64,000 bases of DNA. Source: Ornithodoros turicata (taxonomy: Eukaryota; Arthropoda; Arachnida; Ixodida; Argasidae). The notes beneath the pieces are model-generated. The model was not told the origin of the DNA. It made no database searches and saw only the letters and a list, made by a program, of their open reading frames with translations. Position 1 is the first letter of the stretch. Each line of letters opens with the position of its first letter. Of the stretch, positions 12,533-24,249 are shown piece by piece. The stretch spans positions 88,454,160-88,518,159 of the forward strand of contig NC_088202.1 of the NCBI RefSeq assembly GCF_037126465.1, written 5' to 3'. Both the position numbers and the translations under genes were made by a program.

Positions 12533-12720
12533 CACAAAAGGGCGTATTCCAAATCATGTCATTCGGCACTGTATAGTTGGCTAGTAGCGAGTTATGCGTT
12601 GATGATCGATCTGTGCCCTTCACCCCTTCACCTGTTTTCTTTCTATAGCCGTGGCGATGGCCACCTGCGTGTGGCCAGCAACGGCAAGCCTATCTCGACA
12701 TTACTCCCCCAATCTGTATT
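12533..12720. mobile_element. Decayed CACTC-family MITE right half
   Basis: 12533-12605 follows the right half of the family (CACAAAAGGGCGTA, ATGTCATTCGG, TAGTTGGCTAGTAGCG-GTTATGCG). The terminal CTGTATTAAGAGTG appears only at 12707-12720, so about 100 bp seem to have been inserted within the arm. Confidence 0.45.
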
Positions 12721-12721
12721 A

Positions 12722-12800
12722 AGAGTGTAATTGGGAATGATACCGATCTCTGTCTGCTGATTTGTTGAAATTAGGAGACGTACGCCTTTTATACGTACGC
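12722..12800. mobile_element. CACTC-family MITE internal fragment
   Basis: GGGAATGATACCGATCTC, CTGATTTGTTGAAA and ACGTACGCC appear in family order; both ends are lost. Confidence 0.5.
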
Positions 12801-12879
12801 CCTTTCGATACACGTGAATTGCCACAAAAGAGTGCACACTCCACTCTCTGCTCAAATCGGACACTTTCCCATCATCATC

Positions 12880-12984
12880 CCTTTCTCATCCCTTCCTCAA
12901 GTGCAATGGGGCAGTGTACCGCCATATAGCGGCGGTGAATGACCCACCACGTCATCATCCCATTTATGTGTGTGTGTGTGTGTG
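12880..12984 (+). repeat. LINE-tail-like repeat with (TG)n
   Basis: TCATCATC, then AAGTGCAATGGGGCAGTGTACCGC, then GTCATCATCC ending in (TG)9 at 12967-12984. Similar blocks occur at 41020-41105 and 56108-56190. TCATC-rich ends followed by simple repeats are typical of RTE/I-type LINE 3' ends, so I read these as tail-only copies. Confidence 0.45.
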
Positions 12985-13026
12985 CTCAAATCGGATGCGC
13001 CAACTGTATAATTCGCCACGTAGTTA

Positions 13027-13067
13027 GCCCAGAGCGTGTTATGCAGTGAAGTTATGTTTTTTGAGTG
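13027..13067. mobile_element. CACTC-family MITE right terminus
   Basis: GCCCAGAGCGTGTTATGCAG, TGAAGTT and TTTTGAGTG match the right arm of the copy ending at 30009. Confidence 0.55.
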
Positions 13068-13228
13068 AATAACGAAAATACAGTAACCAACGAGAATTAG
13101 CTTAAGCGAGCTCCATCAGCTCTATGGGGACGGCAGAAATACATGAGTCTCGAACTCCCAGAAAACAATGAAATGCACATAAATCAGGAAAAGTGCCGTC
13201 TCCAGGGGGAGAAGGAGACATCGCAGTG

Positions 13229-13470
13229 CTTGTGTGGTGTAACTGTTAGCATCCCAGACTGGAAGGGTCGTTTGAATCTTGGCATCGACAACCTTTCTTT
13301 CGTGAGTTATTTGCAGCGTGGTAGCCCCCGTAACCTTGGGGTTGCCGCTGAAGCTCGCTGTCTGAATGGGTGTTTCGGTGCCACATACCCAACTTTTACG
13401 GTAATGGGTATGTCGGCACAGCTCCCTTAGAAGTCGGCCCAGGACGCACATTCCCCCAGGGCGTAAGTCG
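13229..13470 (+). mobile_element. tRNA-derived SINE (family 1 body)
   Basis: The head GTGTGGTGTAACTGTTAGCAT resembles a pol III A box and GGGTCGTTTGAATCTTGGC a B box. The 3' body has GTCGGCACAGCTCCC, GAAGTCGGCCCAGGACGCAC and CCCCCAGGG, as in the SINEs at 24369 and 57540. The spurious minus-strand ORF at 13122-13451 lies across it. Divergence is substantial. Confidence 0.7.
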
Positions 13471-13488
13471 TGACTTGTGCCGACTTAA

Positions 13489-13530
13489 GCCGTGCCGTGT
13501 GCCGTGCCGTGCCGTGCCGTGCCATGTGCC
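13489..13530. repeat. (GCCGT)n pentanucleotide array
   Basis: About eight GTGCC/GCCGT units, flanked on both sides by GTGCCGAC-TAAGCC, which suggests the array expanded inside a GTGCCGAC-containing duplicate just after the SINE end. Confidence 0.85.
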
Positions 13531-13546
13531 GACATAAGCCGACTTC

Positions 13547-13612
13547 TGTGACAACGGCGAGCCCTTTCACCACCACCACCACCACCACGTTACGGTAATG
13601 ATTTTAGAATTG
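13547..13612 (+). repeat. Dispersed repeat with (CAC)n core, copy 2
   Basis: Matches 6834-6915 (TGACAACGGCGAGCC, TTTCACCACC, GTAATG, TTTAGAATT). Confidence 0.5.
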
Positions 13613-14838
13613 CGCATTATGCATCGTGAATTGACAGTCGGTTTCATGAGGCTGAAGAAGGGTCACTCAATGGCATAACGGAAACAAGGAGTGAAAGGCT
13701 TTCGCGGGCGCACCAGGGAACTTGAAGGAGAAGACCTCCCTGACTTAACGATAAGTATATAGGGTACCGAGTTTTCGGACTTTAGCGTCGTTCATTTTCT
13801 TTACAGCTGAGTTCATATGCAAAATTCTGAGAACAAGCAACGGCTGTGGAACAACACACTCACAAATAGAATGAAAAGCAGCCTTGCAGAACCGCATTCC
13901 GTTGTCCGAAAAGCAGAACTTGCAGACAGCGACATCTGTGTCACGACCACCTGTCTACTTAAATATCTCGAAATCCGAATATTCCTTGACATAGTCGCAG
14001 GGCAGCTTCGCTCGCGTCCCATCGGAGGTACAACTATAATAGCTGCCCTTTCAAGAAGACAATTTGTACGTCACCTGCGCTTAATTGTCCATTTTGAGTA
14101 GGTGATCGAACATGATTAACAGTAAAAGGGAAAGGAAAAACCTACAGCCTGAGAAGGTTTTACGTGTAGACCTGGGAAACGGCCACAATGATCTCAACAT
14201 GCCCTCATGTTGAGAGCAGTCATTAAATAGGGTACAATATTCAGTGACTCCAATGTGGAGGTGCCTCTATATACTGTAGTTCACCGGCGTTACACGGTTG
14301 CTTCATGCATTGGAAAGTGAAATACTGCTGAACGTGGGTTTGGGTGAACAGAGCCCATCTTCCTTGTCGCGATAGGACTGGTAACCCTCAATGCGAGGCA
14401 GTCTCGATGCAAAGACAATCCCTCGACAACCAGTCATCAGGGCATCGCTTTTCACGCAGAGCTCCCGGTTCCTGGAACCCCCAAAAGCGGAACTTTTCGG
14501 ATATATCCGAATTGCTTTAAATATTACGGGAAACATCTTATGTCATGTCATCATCACTTCTCCTTCATTTATAGTTGTTATTTAAATTTTAGCGGAGTAT
14601 GTTTTTCGGATGAATCAGAAAACCCGGGATCCTACTGATAAGACACTAGCGAGTTTTAGTTACACCAGAAAGTGTTCACGATAACAGTTCCATCATCAAT
14701 GATAAGCCAATCGCCCTGTTTCTTTTGAGTGGGTGACATCACATTGCTAAGCTTCGGTTTGATAACTTCACTTATCGTAGCGTTTTCGCAGAGTTCCTTA
14801 GAGTAGAGTAGAGAGTTCCTTAGGGAGTTCGTAGAGAA
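13613..14838. other. Non-coding stretch
   Basis: ORFs of up to 94 codons with no recognisable domains; no repeats identified. Confidence 0.4.
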
Positions 14839-15275
14839 CACTCTTAGAAATGAACTTCACCGCATAGCACGCTCCTAGCCAACCATAATCATAATCTCGA
14901 ATGATACCGTTCTCTCCTGATTTGTTGAAAACAGCAGGCGTATACGCCTTTTTTGTGGCAATTATGCAGGACGGCGTAGGCCTCCTGTTTTCAACAAATT
15001 AGGGGAGAGAACGATGTCATTCGATGATGTTGATGTTGATGAAGAAAAAAATACTAGGGAGAGGTTGAATTCGTCACACGACAAATTCGAGCAAAGGCCA
15101 AAATCACCGGTTAAAGTAGCGCCCAATGAATTACATGGTCCTAATAGACTGACACCAACGCACACCTCTGAATAAATGTCACAAGCGCTGACAAGGCAGC
15201 ATCCCTCGATGTCATTCGAGATCATGGTTGATTAGGAAAGTTACTGCCATTCCGTTTATTGCGTTAAGTTTGTCG
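14839..15275. mobile_element. CACTC-family MITE split by an insertion
   Basis: The left part (14839-15024) starts CACTCTTAGAAATGAACTTC and runs through the first arm into the second. It breaks at GATGTCATTCGA and resumes at 15220 with GATCATGGTTGATTAGG. Removing 15025-15219 leaves about 242 bp, close to the 249 bp of the intact copy at 29241. The right terminus is degenerate. Confidence 0.75.
15025..15206 (-). mobile_element. Retroposon-like insert inside a MITE
   Basis: This 182-bp insert is flanked by an exact 13-bp direct repeat, CGATGTCATTCGA (15012-15024 and 15207-15219), as expected of target-primed reverse transcription. Read on the minus strand, it ends in CATCAACATCAACATCA, a short-repeat tail like those of RTE-type LINEs and their SINEs. 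The body (GGGCGCTACTTTAACCGG and neighbours) is not recognised. Confidence 0.65.
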
Positions 15276-15763
15276 TGTGGCTAGGGTATATAACTCATTA
15301 TTGACGAACTCTCGGTACGCACTACTCACGCTATATTTGACGTGCACTTCGTCAAAGAGTCTCGCACAATCCCAAGTGGCACTGCAACACTTATTTAGGT
15401 GAAGTCCGACGACTTACAGTGGACCATTTCCTAGTATGCGCATGCGCAGCCACCTCCTGGGCGCCGCGATGTTAATTGGGGAGAAAACATCGTCATTCTT
15501 AGACATGATGATTACTGGCAGAGACTCGACGACGCTTCGTACTCGTCCTGCGCGTCTTGTCTATATATCTCACCACACGACGTGCCAGTCCGTATTATCA
15601 TCACCATGATTACTGATAAGGAGACACGGCATTCGACATAGCGCTGCTAGAGCTGACGCCTATATGGAAATGTTCCAGTGGGTAGCTTCGTCCAATTTTA
15701 CTAATGAAGTTCAGTAACTTAACCAAGTACTTGCTACGCCAACAGATCTCGAACAAAGCCTCA
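15276..15763. other. Non-coding stretch
   Basis: No ORF or repeat recognised. Confidence 0.4.
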
Positions 15764-16195
15764 AGGCCTCTTCCGACATATAGCGATTTGCCATATAGCG
15801 CTAGAAAATAGCGCTTTCCGGACTTGAACTCGTGTCAACTTTTTCAGCGCTAATACTAGCAGTATACATTCGTGTTGGCCAATGAGGAGGCCCTTCAGCG
15901 ACGACGTCGCGGAAGTCAGAGTTGTTTTGCTTTCGGGTTTCACTGCGGGGCGACCGCATTGTAACCGGCGAGTCTGTTATTCAAAATGTCTGATAACTTT
16001 TCGTCCAGTCATTTCATCGAACTTGTTCGGTGCTGTCGAACTCCGGAGGCGCCATGATGGGAAAGACCGGAAACGACCACCGAACTAAATTATAGCGCTA
16101 GCGCCGCTTGGCAAGTGTGAACCGTCCGATAGCGCTGCTTCAGCGCGCTGTTTTGTAGCGCTATATTAGCGCGCCGCTATATGTCTGAACAGTCT
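15764..16195. mobile_element. TIR element rich in AGCGCT
   Basis: About 430 bp with imperfect inverted ends (AGGCCTCTTCCGACATATAGCG at the left; the complement of AGACTGTTCAGACATATAGCG at the right). The subterminal regions are dense in TAGCGCT. The left arm matches 24250-24347 in inverse orientation, which supports it as a family. No target duplication was identified. Confidence 0.6.
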
Positions 16196-17087
16196 GGTTT
16201 CCAGCATCGAGCAACATCATACAACGTTTCAACAGACTGTGCCTAATTTTCCACTTTTTTGCGCAGCATTCTCGTTCTTTGGGTTACCCTATATAGGAAA
16301 AACATCATTCAAGCACGAAACGAACACATAACAAACAGCTCAGAAACCAGCTCTTAACTAAAGCCCGCAAAAATGCTCCGTCTTTTCGTTGCTCTTCAGA
16401 AACTTGGGCGCCGCCGATATGCCTGCTTGTGACATGCTCGCATTCTCCGAGTATGTCTTACGTCGGTAAACGAGAAGGAAATTTGTTTCTAGACAAGAAA
16501 AAATAAGGGTGGCTTGTTGGGTAAGCAGGTATTCTTATGAGCGATGCAAGAATGTTGTGCCTCGTCTGAAGCCCTACCGTCGGTGCAGCGCGTTTTGAAC
16601 CCATGTCGAGCGCTCGGGGAATCGATTCGTGGGTCATCCATCTTCCTCGGGTCGACTATCGCCGCCGACCAGGTATGACCTCCAACCCCCCTATACACCC
16701 ACCCACCCAGTGCTTCCTGGCCACTTGTCTATGCTTGAGACCCGCTTTATTTCACGAGACACTGCAGTAGATGCTGTCATGTGTAAAGAAAGATCAATCT
16801 AGAATAGTTGGCTGGCCGTTGCGTAACGTTACATTCATGTTTTTTTTTTCCTTTGTTTCTGTACAGCGCGAATAGAACAGAAGAGAGGTGGAAAGTGTCG
16901 ATGCTTTATTTATCGTTCAATGAAAGTAAAAAAATAAAAAAATAAAGTCATAATGTCAATTAGGAAAAAAAAAAAAAAAAAACAGAAGCACGAGTTTGGA
17001 TTTCTCCAGCGTCGGATTAACGCTAGACCAGAGACAACATTTAAGAGGAGTTACTATTATTATTATTATTAATTCTTTTAGGCGTAC
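16196..17087. other. Non-coding stretch with poly-A/poly-T
   Basis: Contains A-rich runs near 16930-16983 and a (TTA)n run at about 17052-17070. No gene recognised. Confidence 0.4.
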
Positions 17088-17660
17088 CCGTAAAGCTATC
17101 GATGTGATGTGATGTGATGTGAATAAAGAAAAAAATGGGGATGTAAGTTTCGACGAAGTCAAACTGGCTACCCCAGTACACTTAATACAGAAAGTTCAAT
17201 CTGATGATGAGATGATGAAAACGCAAAAGGATGATGTCCAGAGACGAACAGAGATGATAATTGAGTTCAACATGTAGGTCAAAAAGTTCAAGAGCTGCGC
17301 CCAAGTTAGAGTAAAGTGGCGGAATCACCGGGGCACACACAGGACACATCACACATTCACCGTGTCATAGGATGTCCATAAGCCCGGTTGCATGCAAAAA
17401 GTCTTCAAGTGCCCTTAGCGCCTTGTCGGACGACGGAGGACCTAATAGTTTCGTGATGTCGAAGGCTCGGGAGTCCAAACGAGAGAGGCTTGTGTCTAAT
17501 GCCCTTCGAGCATCGACGTACTTCTGACACCTGAGAAGGATGTGTTCTACATCCTCTACAACGCCACACTCACTACAGTTCGGAGAGTCTCGCTTTCCGA
17601 TTTTGAAGAGGAGACGTGCGCTGTACGGTACATTGAGCCGTAGCCGTCCGTAAAGCTATC
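17088..17660 (-). mobile_element. 5'-truncated non-LTR retrotransposon with TSD
   Basis: A 547-bp insertion (17101-17647) lies between exact 13-bp direct repeats CCGTAAAGCTATC (17088-17100 and 17648-17660). On the minus strand it begins inside ORF2, reaches a stop at 17365-17367, continues through about 265 bp of 3' UTR containing GGGGTAGCCAGTTTGAC, and ends in an (ATCAC)n tail. This is the signature of a LINE copied with severe 5' truncation. The tail matches tail-only copies at 42917-42975 and 48312-48370. Confidence 0.9.
17365..17647 (-). pseudogene. ORF2 C-terminus of a non-LTR retrotransposon
   Basis: The minus-strand frame stays open for about 94 codons from the LINE's 5' junction to the TGA at 17365-17367. 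It begins with a RLRLNVPYSARLLFKIGKRD-like segment and then has Cys-x2-Cys-x7-His-x4-Cys, a zinc-knuckle-like motif (CSECG, then VEHILLRC). This motif is typical of the C-terminal region of Jockey/I/CR1-type ORF2 proteins, after the RNase H or reverse-transcriptase part. About 50 residues follow the motif and end GLMDIL. The endonuclease and reverse-transcriptase domains are absent through truncation, so this copy cannot move itself. The intact reading frame suggests a fairly recent insertion. No start codon belongs to it. Confidence 0.85.
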
Positions 17661-20600
17661 ATCATTGTTCCCTTCGAAGCTTCTTGGCGAAGACGGACGC
17701 TTCACTTCCGCAATTGAGTCGCCAGTTCGCCACAGGGCCTCAATCTTGAACTCCCACATAGCAAGCGTTGTCGTTATTTGAACTTTGCGCGCTCCAAATA
17801 TTGCGATCAAGCTGGTCTCCGCAGCTTTTTGCATGTACCACCATTTCCCTTTAGAAATAAAGCTTAAACAATAAAAGAGATATCTTCCAGGACCCCGAAT
17901 TCCAAATGTGTATACGAAGGACTTCAAGGTGGTTGTTACTGGATGTTCTCCTGTATTACTTCCGCTAATTTTGTCACATGTGGCAAATACGTTGGCAGGG
18001 CGTCATGTCATTCTTATAATCAGTTATGGCATAAGCGCTGGCACGATACTCGGTGGGGCCGATCTTTCGCCTTCCAGACTGAGCCAAGTCAAGACCGCGC
18101 GGTACAGCTGGATGTCGTCGACTGTGCTGGAAATTGAGGAAGTCCACGTGAAATTTGAAAATTCGCATCAACGTAATGGGCAGTAGGCCATCGTGATGTA
18201 ATTGTGCAGTTGATTAATATAGAAGCACGACATCGTAAATAGCCCATGTAGCCTATCGCTTCATAATGTAGTTCACTACCGATTATTAACTCAGCAGCAT
18301 TTTCACAGCGCTTTCTATAGGGTGCACTTGCGGCTCATTGAACTTTTTTTTTTTTTGTTAAGCCTCGAAATTTGCGCGAATATGTCGACGACAAGCGATC
18401 TCTCATTTGCCAGCCGTTTTTTTTTTTTCTTTTTTTTTTCTTCTATGCGCGAATGTTCACGATCAGAGGAATGACCCGAACTGTGACACCGTCGTAGAAA
18501 ATCTCATAAAAATTTAGAATAAAGCTGTCTTTATTAATGCCAAAATATGTACGTACACTTCTGCTATTCCTTTCTTGACAGCCCCAGCTTTCTACTTGAT
18601 ATCAACGTGTTGCTAGTATCATTATAGCATTTTCATTAGGAGGTGTTATTACACCCCGAAAGAAAGGTTTATCTACGATTTTGGGTGCTCGACCCCCACA
18701 TCAAAGCCAATTTGCGCTGCGTGCCTTGGTCTGTTCCTGTGGGAAATTGGCGCTGACGACAAGTTTTGTCTTTTGTGCTTCTGTTTCTGTTGTTTCTCTG
18801 TTCCTTTCTCTCTTTTCTTTTTCTGATTTATCCATGCCAATTTATCCATGTTTTTCTTCTTTTTACTCACTCGCTTACTCACTCTCGGAGGAAAGGTATG
18901 TGTTAGCAGTAATGTTTTTTGCAACTATGAAGTTGCATTAAAAAGTACGAGTATTACTGCCCTCCCCTGCTACAAGGCTTATCTAAATTAGGTACTATAT
19001 ATGTATATTGGGTTAAATGTCACACGGACGTCCGCTACCATATCCCGATCCGTGTCACAATTTTTCCTCGTTTCTTTCGCGGACAATAAAAAGGCCACCC
19101 AGCTACGGGTTGCAAACAAACACTTTGTTCCCCGATCGCCGAGAAATTCGAAACAAATGAGAGAATCATGGAAAGGACGCGCCGACACATAGAAACACAA
19201 AAGGCGCTGCGACCCTCTGAAAGCCAGAAGTCACACGTCTAAAAATCTGGGTACCACGAAAAACAAACAGAAGGACTGAAACGAAAGTGCAAAATACGCA
19301 GCAGCTCGAATCGCGAGCGGGGATCGGTCTGTCCCACTCCAGACATAAATTTCTACCTGCTTACCGTAAAGCGACAAGTTTGCATCCATTTATTTTTTTT
19401 CTATTCGTTTATTTCGGCGTACTTCCCCCGTTCTATTCACGCTCCTTCCTCGGCGATGGAAGCTTTGTTTTTGCTTTTCCACTCGCGAACAGGAACACAC
19501 AAAGAGATGCATTGGTCCTATAAAACTTGTTTGTCGCACTTTGCGAGATCTATACAAGACAGTTCGCAACAGAAGCATGCGTGCATAAATATCGTAAAAA
19601 GAAAGGGACAGAGATAGAAGATGCCGGCACAGTTTCACTTTCGCTCACAGCCTCTGATACGCGAGAATGTCCTTCGAAACTCGAACATGTCTTTATACTT
19701 TTGTACGGAGTGACATAGAGGTCCGAGAAGATATATCTAGTCTGGGAGTGTGGCGCGTGCTGGGCACTTCACGCATTAGCATTTGTGCTGGAAAACGTGG
19801 GGTACGCCGAAAAAAAGAGAAAATCCTTTTCGGAGGGGAGCATTTGGAGGGAGAAAAGAAGAAAATCGCCAAGTCAGCTGTCACCCCTGGTGCATTGTGA
19901 GGCATGACGTGCCATGCAAAAATGTAGAGAAATGTTGTGGTCCTCAGAATTCGATGATGGACCTGTCCGTTCTTATGGATTAGGTTTCCGCGTTGCGTAT
20001 GCTGCAGTTAGTGCGTGTATGAGGGGAGAAAACCGACCGGTTTTTGAAACGTGCTGATGGCAGCGTTCGTTCTGCACGTACGAGTACAAATTCTGAAAAG
20101 GCGGGACGATAGTTGCTCGTTGTTTACTCCTGGTGCTCGATATGCGAACGTGATGCATCGATCACGCTTTTTATAATTATCATTTTGTTGAAAAAAGAGG
20201 TGTTCTCAATGACAAAAGTAAATTCAAACGATAAACGAGGTATGTTTAGAGAAATTTAGACCAAAGTCTAGACGAAACAATTATTATTTTCAAGTAAGGA
20301 TAAAGGAGGAATTCTAGTATTCAACCAGGTGCACCCATGTGATCTCATTACCTCTAGCCACTGTTTGAAATTAGCTGTGCGTCGTTAAAATGTGCGAGAA
20401 GCTTGAGGTCGTATCTAATGTTGACATAATCAACTGTCGGCTGTTACACATCTCTGACGTGATCAGAGGCTGAGTATACGGCGCTGGCATTTCCATTTCG
20501 TAATAACCATTTATGACTTATAACTTGAACCACACTGTGCTATCGAACCAGTCTACTTTCGTATGTCCTTCGGCATCGATGTCACTTTCCTTTCTCCCGT

Positions 20601-22635
20601 GGCTGCTATGACCGCAAGAAGTTGTATAAACACAAATCTATTGGGGGGGGGGGGGGGGAAGGATGGGTTCACTCACTCCCTGCGCCCCTGCCGATTAACC
20701 TGTTCTCCCGCGTCTCCCAAGGGAAGCGCAAATCCTTTCCCGCGGAACATCGCCAGCTGCAGTAACCCAGGGTCGGGCGACCACTGGAGTGCTAGTCTGA
20801 GCGCCTTCAAGCCTCCACTTGTCTTTACTTTGCTTCAGCCATGGGCAAGATGCAGGCGCGAATAAAAACGCCGCTTTGTGTGCCACTAAGCCGTCCCTCG
20901 CTGTTAGGACTGTCACGTCAAAAGATGGATCAGGCGGTCACTTGTTATGGAGAGGAATGCGTTTTCTTATATTTTTTTTTATTCTTCTTCTTTTTCGTCA
21001 CAGCACCGTATTGTGCGGTGCATTGAGGCGGCTTGCATACACCACGCAGCCTAAACAACTTCCTTCCGATTCTCCGCGTTCTAGCCTGCTTTGTACATAT
21101 TTATACATGCGCCGTCATGTGGTCATGCGCGCGAGGCTCTTTATTGCTGTTAAATTTCGCGTGCTTGACGATGTACTACATGGAACTTGCACTTTCTGGG
21201 GTGACCCTGAAGTGACATTTCGCGGGTGCTGTAATTATATACTAGCGTACGGCTGAACGTGTCGTAAGCTGTAGCATATTAGCAACGTCATCACGCGGAA
21301 GTCCTGTTGTGCTAGTCGTATAGGGTTACCAAATAAGCTTCACATTGTGAGCAAAGTACAAAGCAGAGCGCAGCACACGCCAAGTACGTCATCCGTAGTT
21401 ACACACCAGCTAGTATATGTTCCTGTCCGTCCTCGTCTGTTTCGCGTTGCTTCGACGTGTTCCGAGCGATGAATCAGGACCGAATAGTCGCGAAAAGTTA
21501 ATACCGCCTCGTGAAGTATTCGACAGAGTGTCTCTGTTCGCGGCGACGCTGTAACTGCTTAGAAACAAAATGGCGCCGATTGCTTCCTCCTGTACCTCAG
21601 TTTCGATACCGTCATGCAAGCAGCGTTTAGTGAATCTCGCTGGTGAACGTTACACTCAATACTTCATGTTGGGGCTGGTGTCTAGATCGTTCTGCTTTTC
21701 GCAGCATTTGTTCCGTAACCCATTTTTCTATTTATCTATTCGTATACGCTTTATTTGCGTGGCGGTCCGCAGCACACACGGAGGAACTTTTATACCTCGT
21801 GTCGCGAAAACATTTATGCACGCGGGATGCACTCAGATGGTATACAGCATAATACGACGGTATACACAACCTTTACCATACAGTCGCAGTCACCGTTTTG
21901 AAAGAAAAAGAGAACGGTATGAAAGGCGATGACACACTCCCCCGTCGTGAACCACAAAGGAGCACTTTCCATGGCCTTACGGCCTCCAGACGCACGTCTC
22001 ATCTGGAAGACCATAACATCCTCCAACTCAATTCCTCTAGCTTCCCGTCCTCCCTATTTTGGGAACGACCCTCAAGGTATATATGCACCGTCCACTCTCC
22101 CCCGTCCATATAGCGCTCTTAATGAGGACTGCTCCATCCTCCCGCGCGTCTTCATCACGAGGAAAAATAGTGGGAAGGGGAACCCAAACTACTGGAGGAC
22201 GGCTATTGAAAATGCACGTTTTATTCCAATCGATATTGATTACCGATCGGAGGGCGCCTCTTATGTGCCGACTGGCTTTTCGGGGGACTGGAGCGTTACC
22301 GAATTCGCAACTTTGTGTTCCGGAAACAGCTCAAGAGTCATATCTCCTCTGCTGCGATACGCCTGCGTTATGGTTTTTCTTTTATGTTCATCGTATATAA
22401 TGTCTCCTGCTGCCATGTGCATAACCTTTCCCGCTTTACCTTGTGGCTGGCATTATGTTTGTCCCGGGTAAGACCTGGCAAAAGTCTCAGACCTAACCCT
22501 GGACATCACAGATATCACACCAGCCGCTATGTAGTTTAGTCCTCAGTGCAGCGCTGTATCGTCGTTCTTGCGGTATAGTTATAATCGTAGTCTGCCGCCC
22601 GTTTTTATCCTGTCAGGACCGAAACCAAGTTGTTA
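17661..22635. other. Non-coding stretch
   Basis: No gene recognised. It has poly-T tracts near 18345-18357 and 18419-18440. A 180-codon ORF on + (21929-22471) has no recognisable domain and is within chance expectation. Around 18645 there is a short palindrome, GGTGTTATTACACC. Confidence 0.4.
20643..20658. repeat. Poly-G tract
   Basis: Sixteen consecutive G. Confidence 0.95.
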
Positions 22636-22639
22636 TTAA

Positions 22640-23078
22640 GGGATCACTAAAGTGCGAAGATTTCTTTTTTCTCGTGGAATGAAAGGTGCCGTTACTTTGA
22701 GAACAACACAAACGGAACGGGATTCATTCGTTTCGTCATTCGTTGATTTATGATCGATAGAAAAAACGCAGTTTACGCTCGCTTGTCCTCTCCCTCTCAA
22801 GAAGGCCGACAGTGCAGAGAGTGCGGAGCGGGCGCTCATTGGTCTCCTCAAACGATTTGTCCAATCGACGCGGGAGATTGTTCGAGGCGACCAATCCAAG
22901 GATTCTCCGCAATGTTGCGCTTCTTGAGACGGAGAGGGAAAGAGTTAATTGCAGGTCCTTTCGCTCATAAATGATGAACGACGCAACGGATAATCGACTC
23001 CCGCTCCTTTTTGTGTTGTTGTCGAGGTAACGGCACCTTTCATTCCGCGAGGAGGAATTTTTGCGTTTTAGTGTCCCT
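22640..23078. mobile_element. TTAA-flanked TIR element, 439 bp
   Basis: Bounded by TTAA at 22636-22639 and 23079-23082. Imperfect inverted arms of about 115 bp begin GGGATCACTAAA and AGGGACACTAAA. They share GGAATGAAAGGTGCCGTTAC, then ACAACACAAA, GCGGGA-like words and CATTTATGA-like words. There is no transposase ORF. A TTAA target suggests a piggyBac-type mechanism. Confidence 0.75.
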
Positions 23079-23082
23079 TTAA

Positions 23083-24249
23083 GAAACGAAAAACTCGCGT
23101 ACATAGGCCCTTCTCATGCTCGCTGTGTCGTGCTCTGGTATAACGGCTGAAGAATAAGTAATGGCTGCACAGCAAGCATGCACCGTTATGGGTGTTGTTT
23201 TATGCTGTCGGTGTATTATATATAGGCCCACTCAGCACGCTGATGGGCCACCCACTTGCGGAATATGTAGCGAGTAGATTTATGTGCGACAGAAACGATA
23301 TATTTGCGAGCCGAAATGGAAACGGCTTCCAGCATTGACGCGCCTCCGAAGAAAATTTTGCGCTCCCACATATAGTGTTACGAAGTGCGTATTTCTTTGA
23401 GTTCTGCCTTGGACGCAATATCGGTTTCTGCTTTTCGTTATTCCGTACCACTTGGTTCGAAGCGAGTGTTTCGTCTCAGGATTGCTACGGTAGGCAGAAT
23501 ACGTTATTCGAAAATGGACGCGATTTCTGTCTTGCGTATTTGCTGCGAACTCCTGGCGACTGCAACCTCCTACCCAAGTTTATTATGCCTGCGGACGTGG
23601 TTCTGGAGCAATTTTTTCCTATCCTAAAGGAAACGAGAACATTGTATATTTTCGTGACGGAAATGTAAATATTCGCGTATGCCCGGTAATAAACCTGTCA
23701 TACTTTGAAGAATATTATTTATTGATGATAACCTGTTTTACGTTGCTCGATGGCTGCCCCTTGGGGTTTTTTCTAGTATGCCAACACGCGCGGGAATGTT
23801 TACGTGTAGTTTCTAATTTGTGCGGCCAAGTGTGCAGAGAAGTAGCTTCACTCTTTATTGGCAGCCGTTGATTTGCAGTGAGCAGGAACAGCATCTTTGC
23901 GTCGATAATGGACGTCGTGTGCATCGCACGCTTGTAAATTCGTTCCTGACTGACTCCTCGGAAGGACCACCGTGGACACGTCTTGAAAGGTCGTTGATTC
24001 CGCTCTCTTCCTATAGCACCACCTGTTGGTATAATAGTGTAGCCAGAGCGCCTTATGCTGATTCTTGATTCCCGTAAGCTGTGCGGACGCACAAGCTCAA
24101 TCATCTGGGTAAGCTGTAAATTGGATGCCCATGTTCAATTCACCATGACACCAACAACACAACACTGCAAAAGCAGGAACAAAACCAATCCCACTGCTTC
24201 CGCCACGTCATGGGTAAAACAACCTATTGATTGGCCATCACGGACCAGC
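23083..24249. other. Non-coding stretch
   Basis: ORFs of up to 129 codons, none recognisable; no repeats identified. Confidence 0.4.

Noticed and set aside
12326..12730. 134-codon + ORF
   Set aside because: It runs through a CACTC MITE hairpin and a decayed copy; the composition is that of the repeats.
13122..13451. 109-codon minus ORF
   Set aside because: It lies across the SINE at 13229-13470 and is explained by it.
21929..22471. 180-codon + ORF as a gene
   Set aside because: Length is near the chance expectation for 64 kb, no domain is recognised, and another frame is open across part of it.
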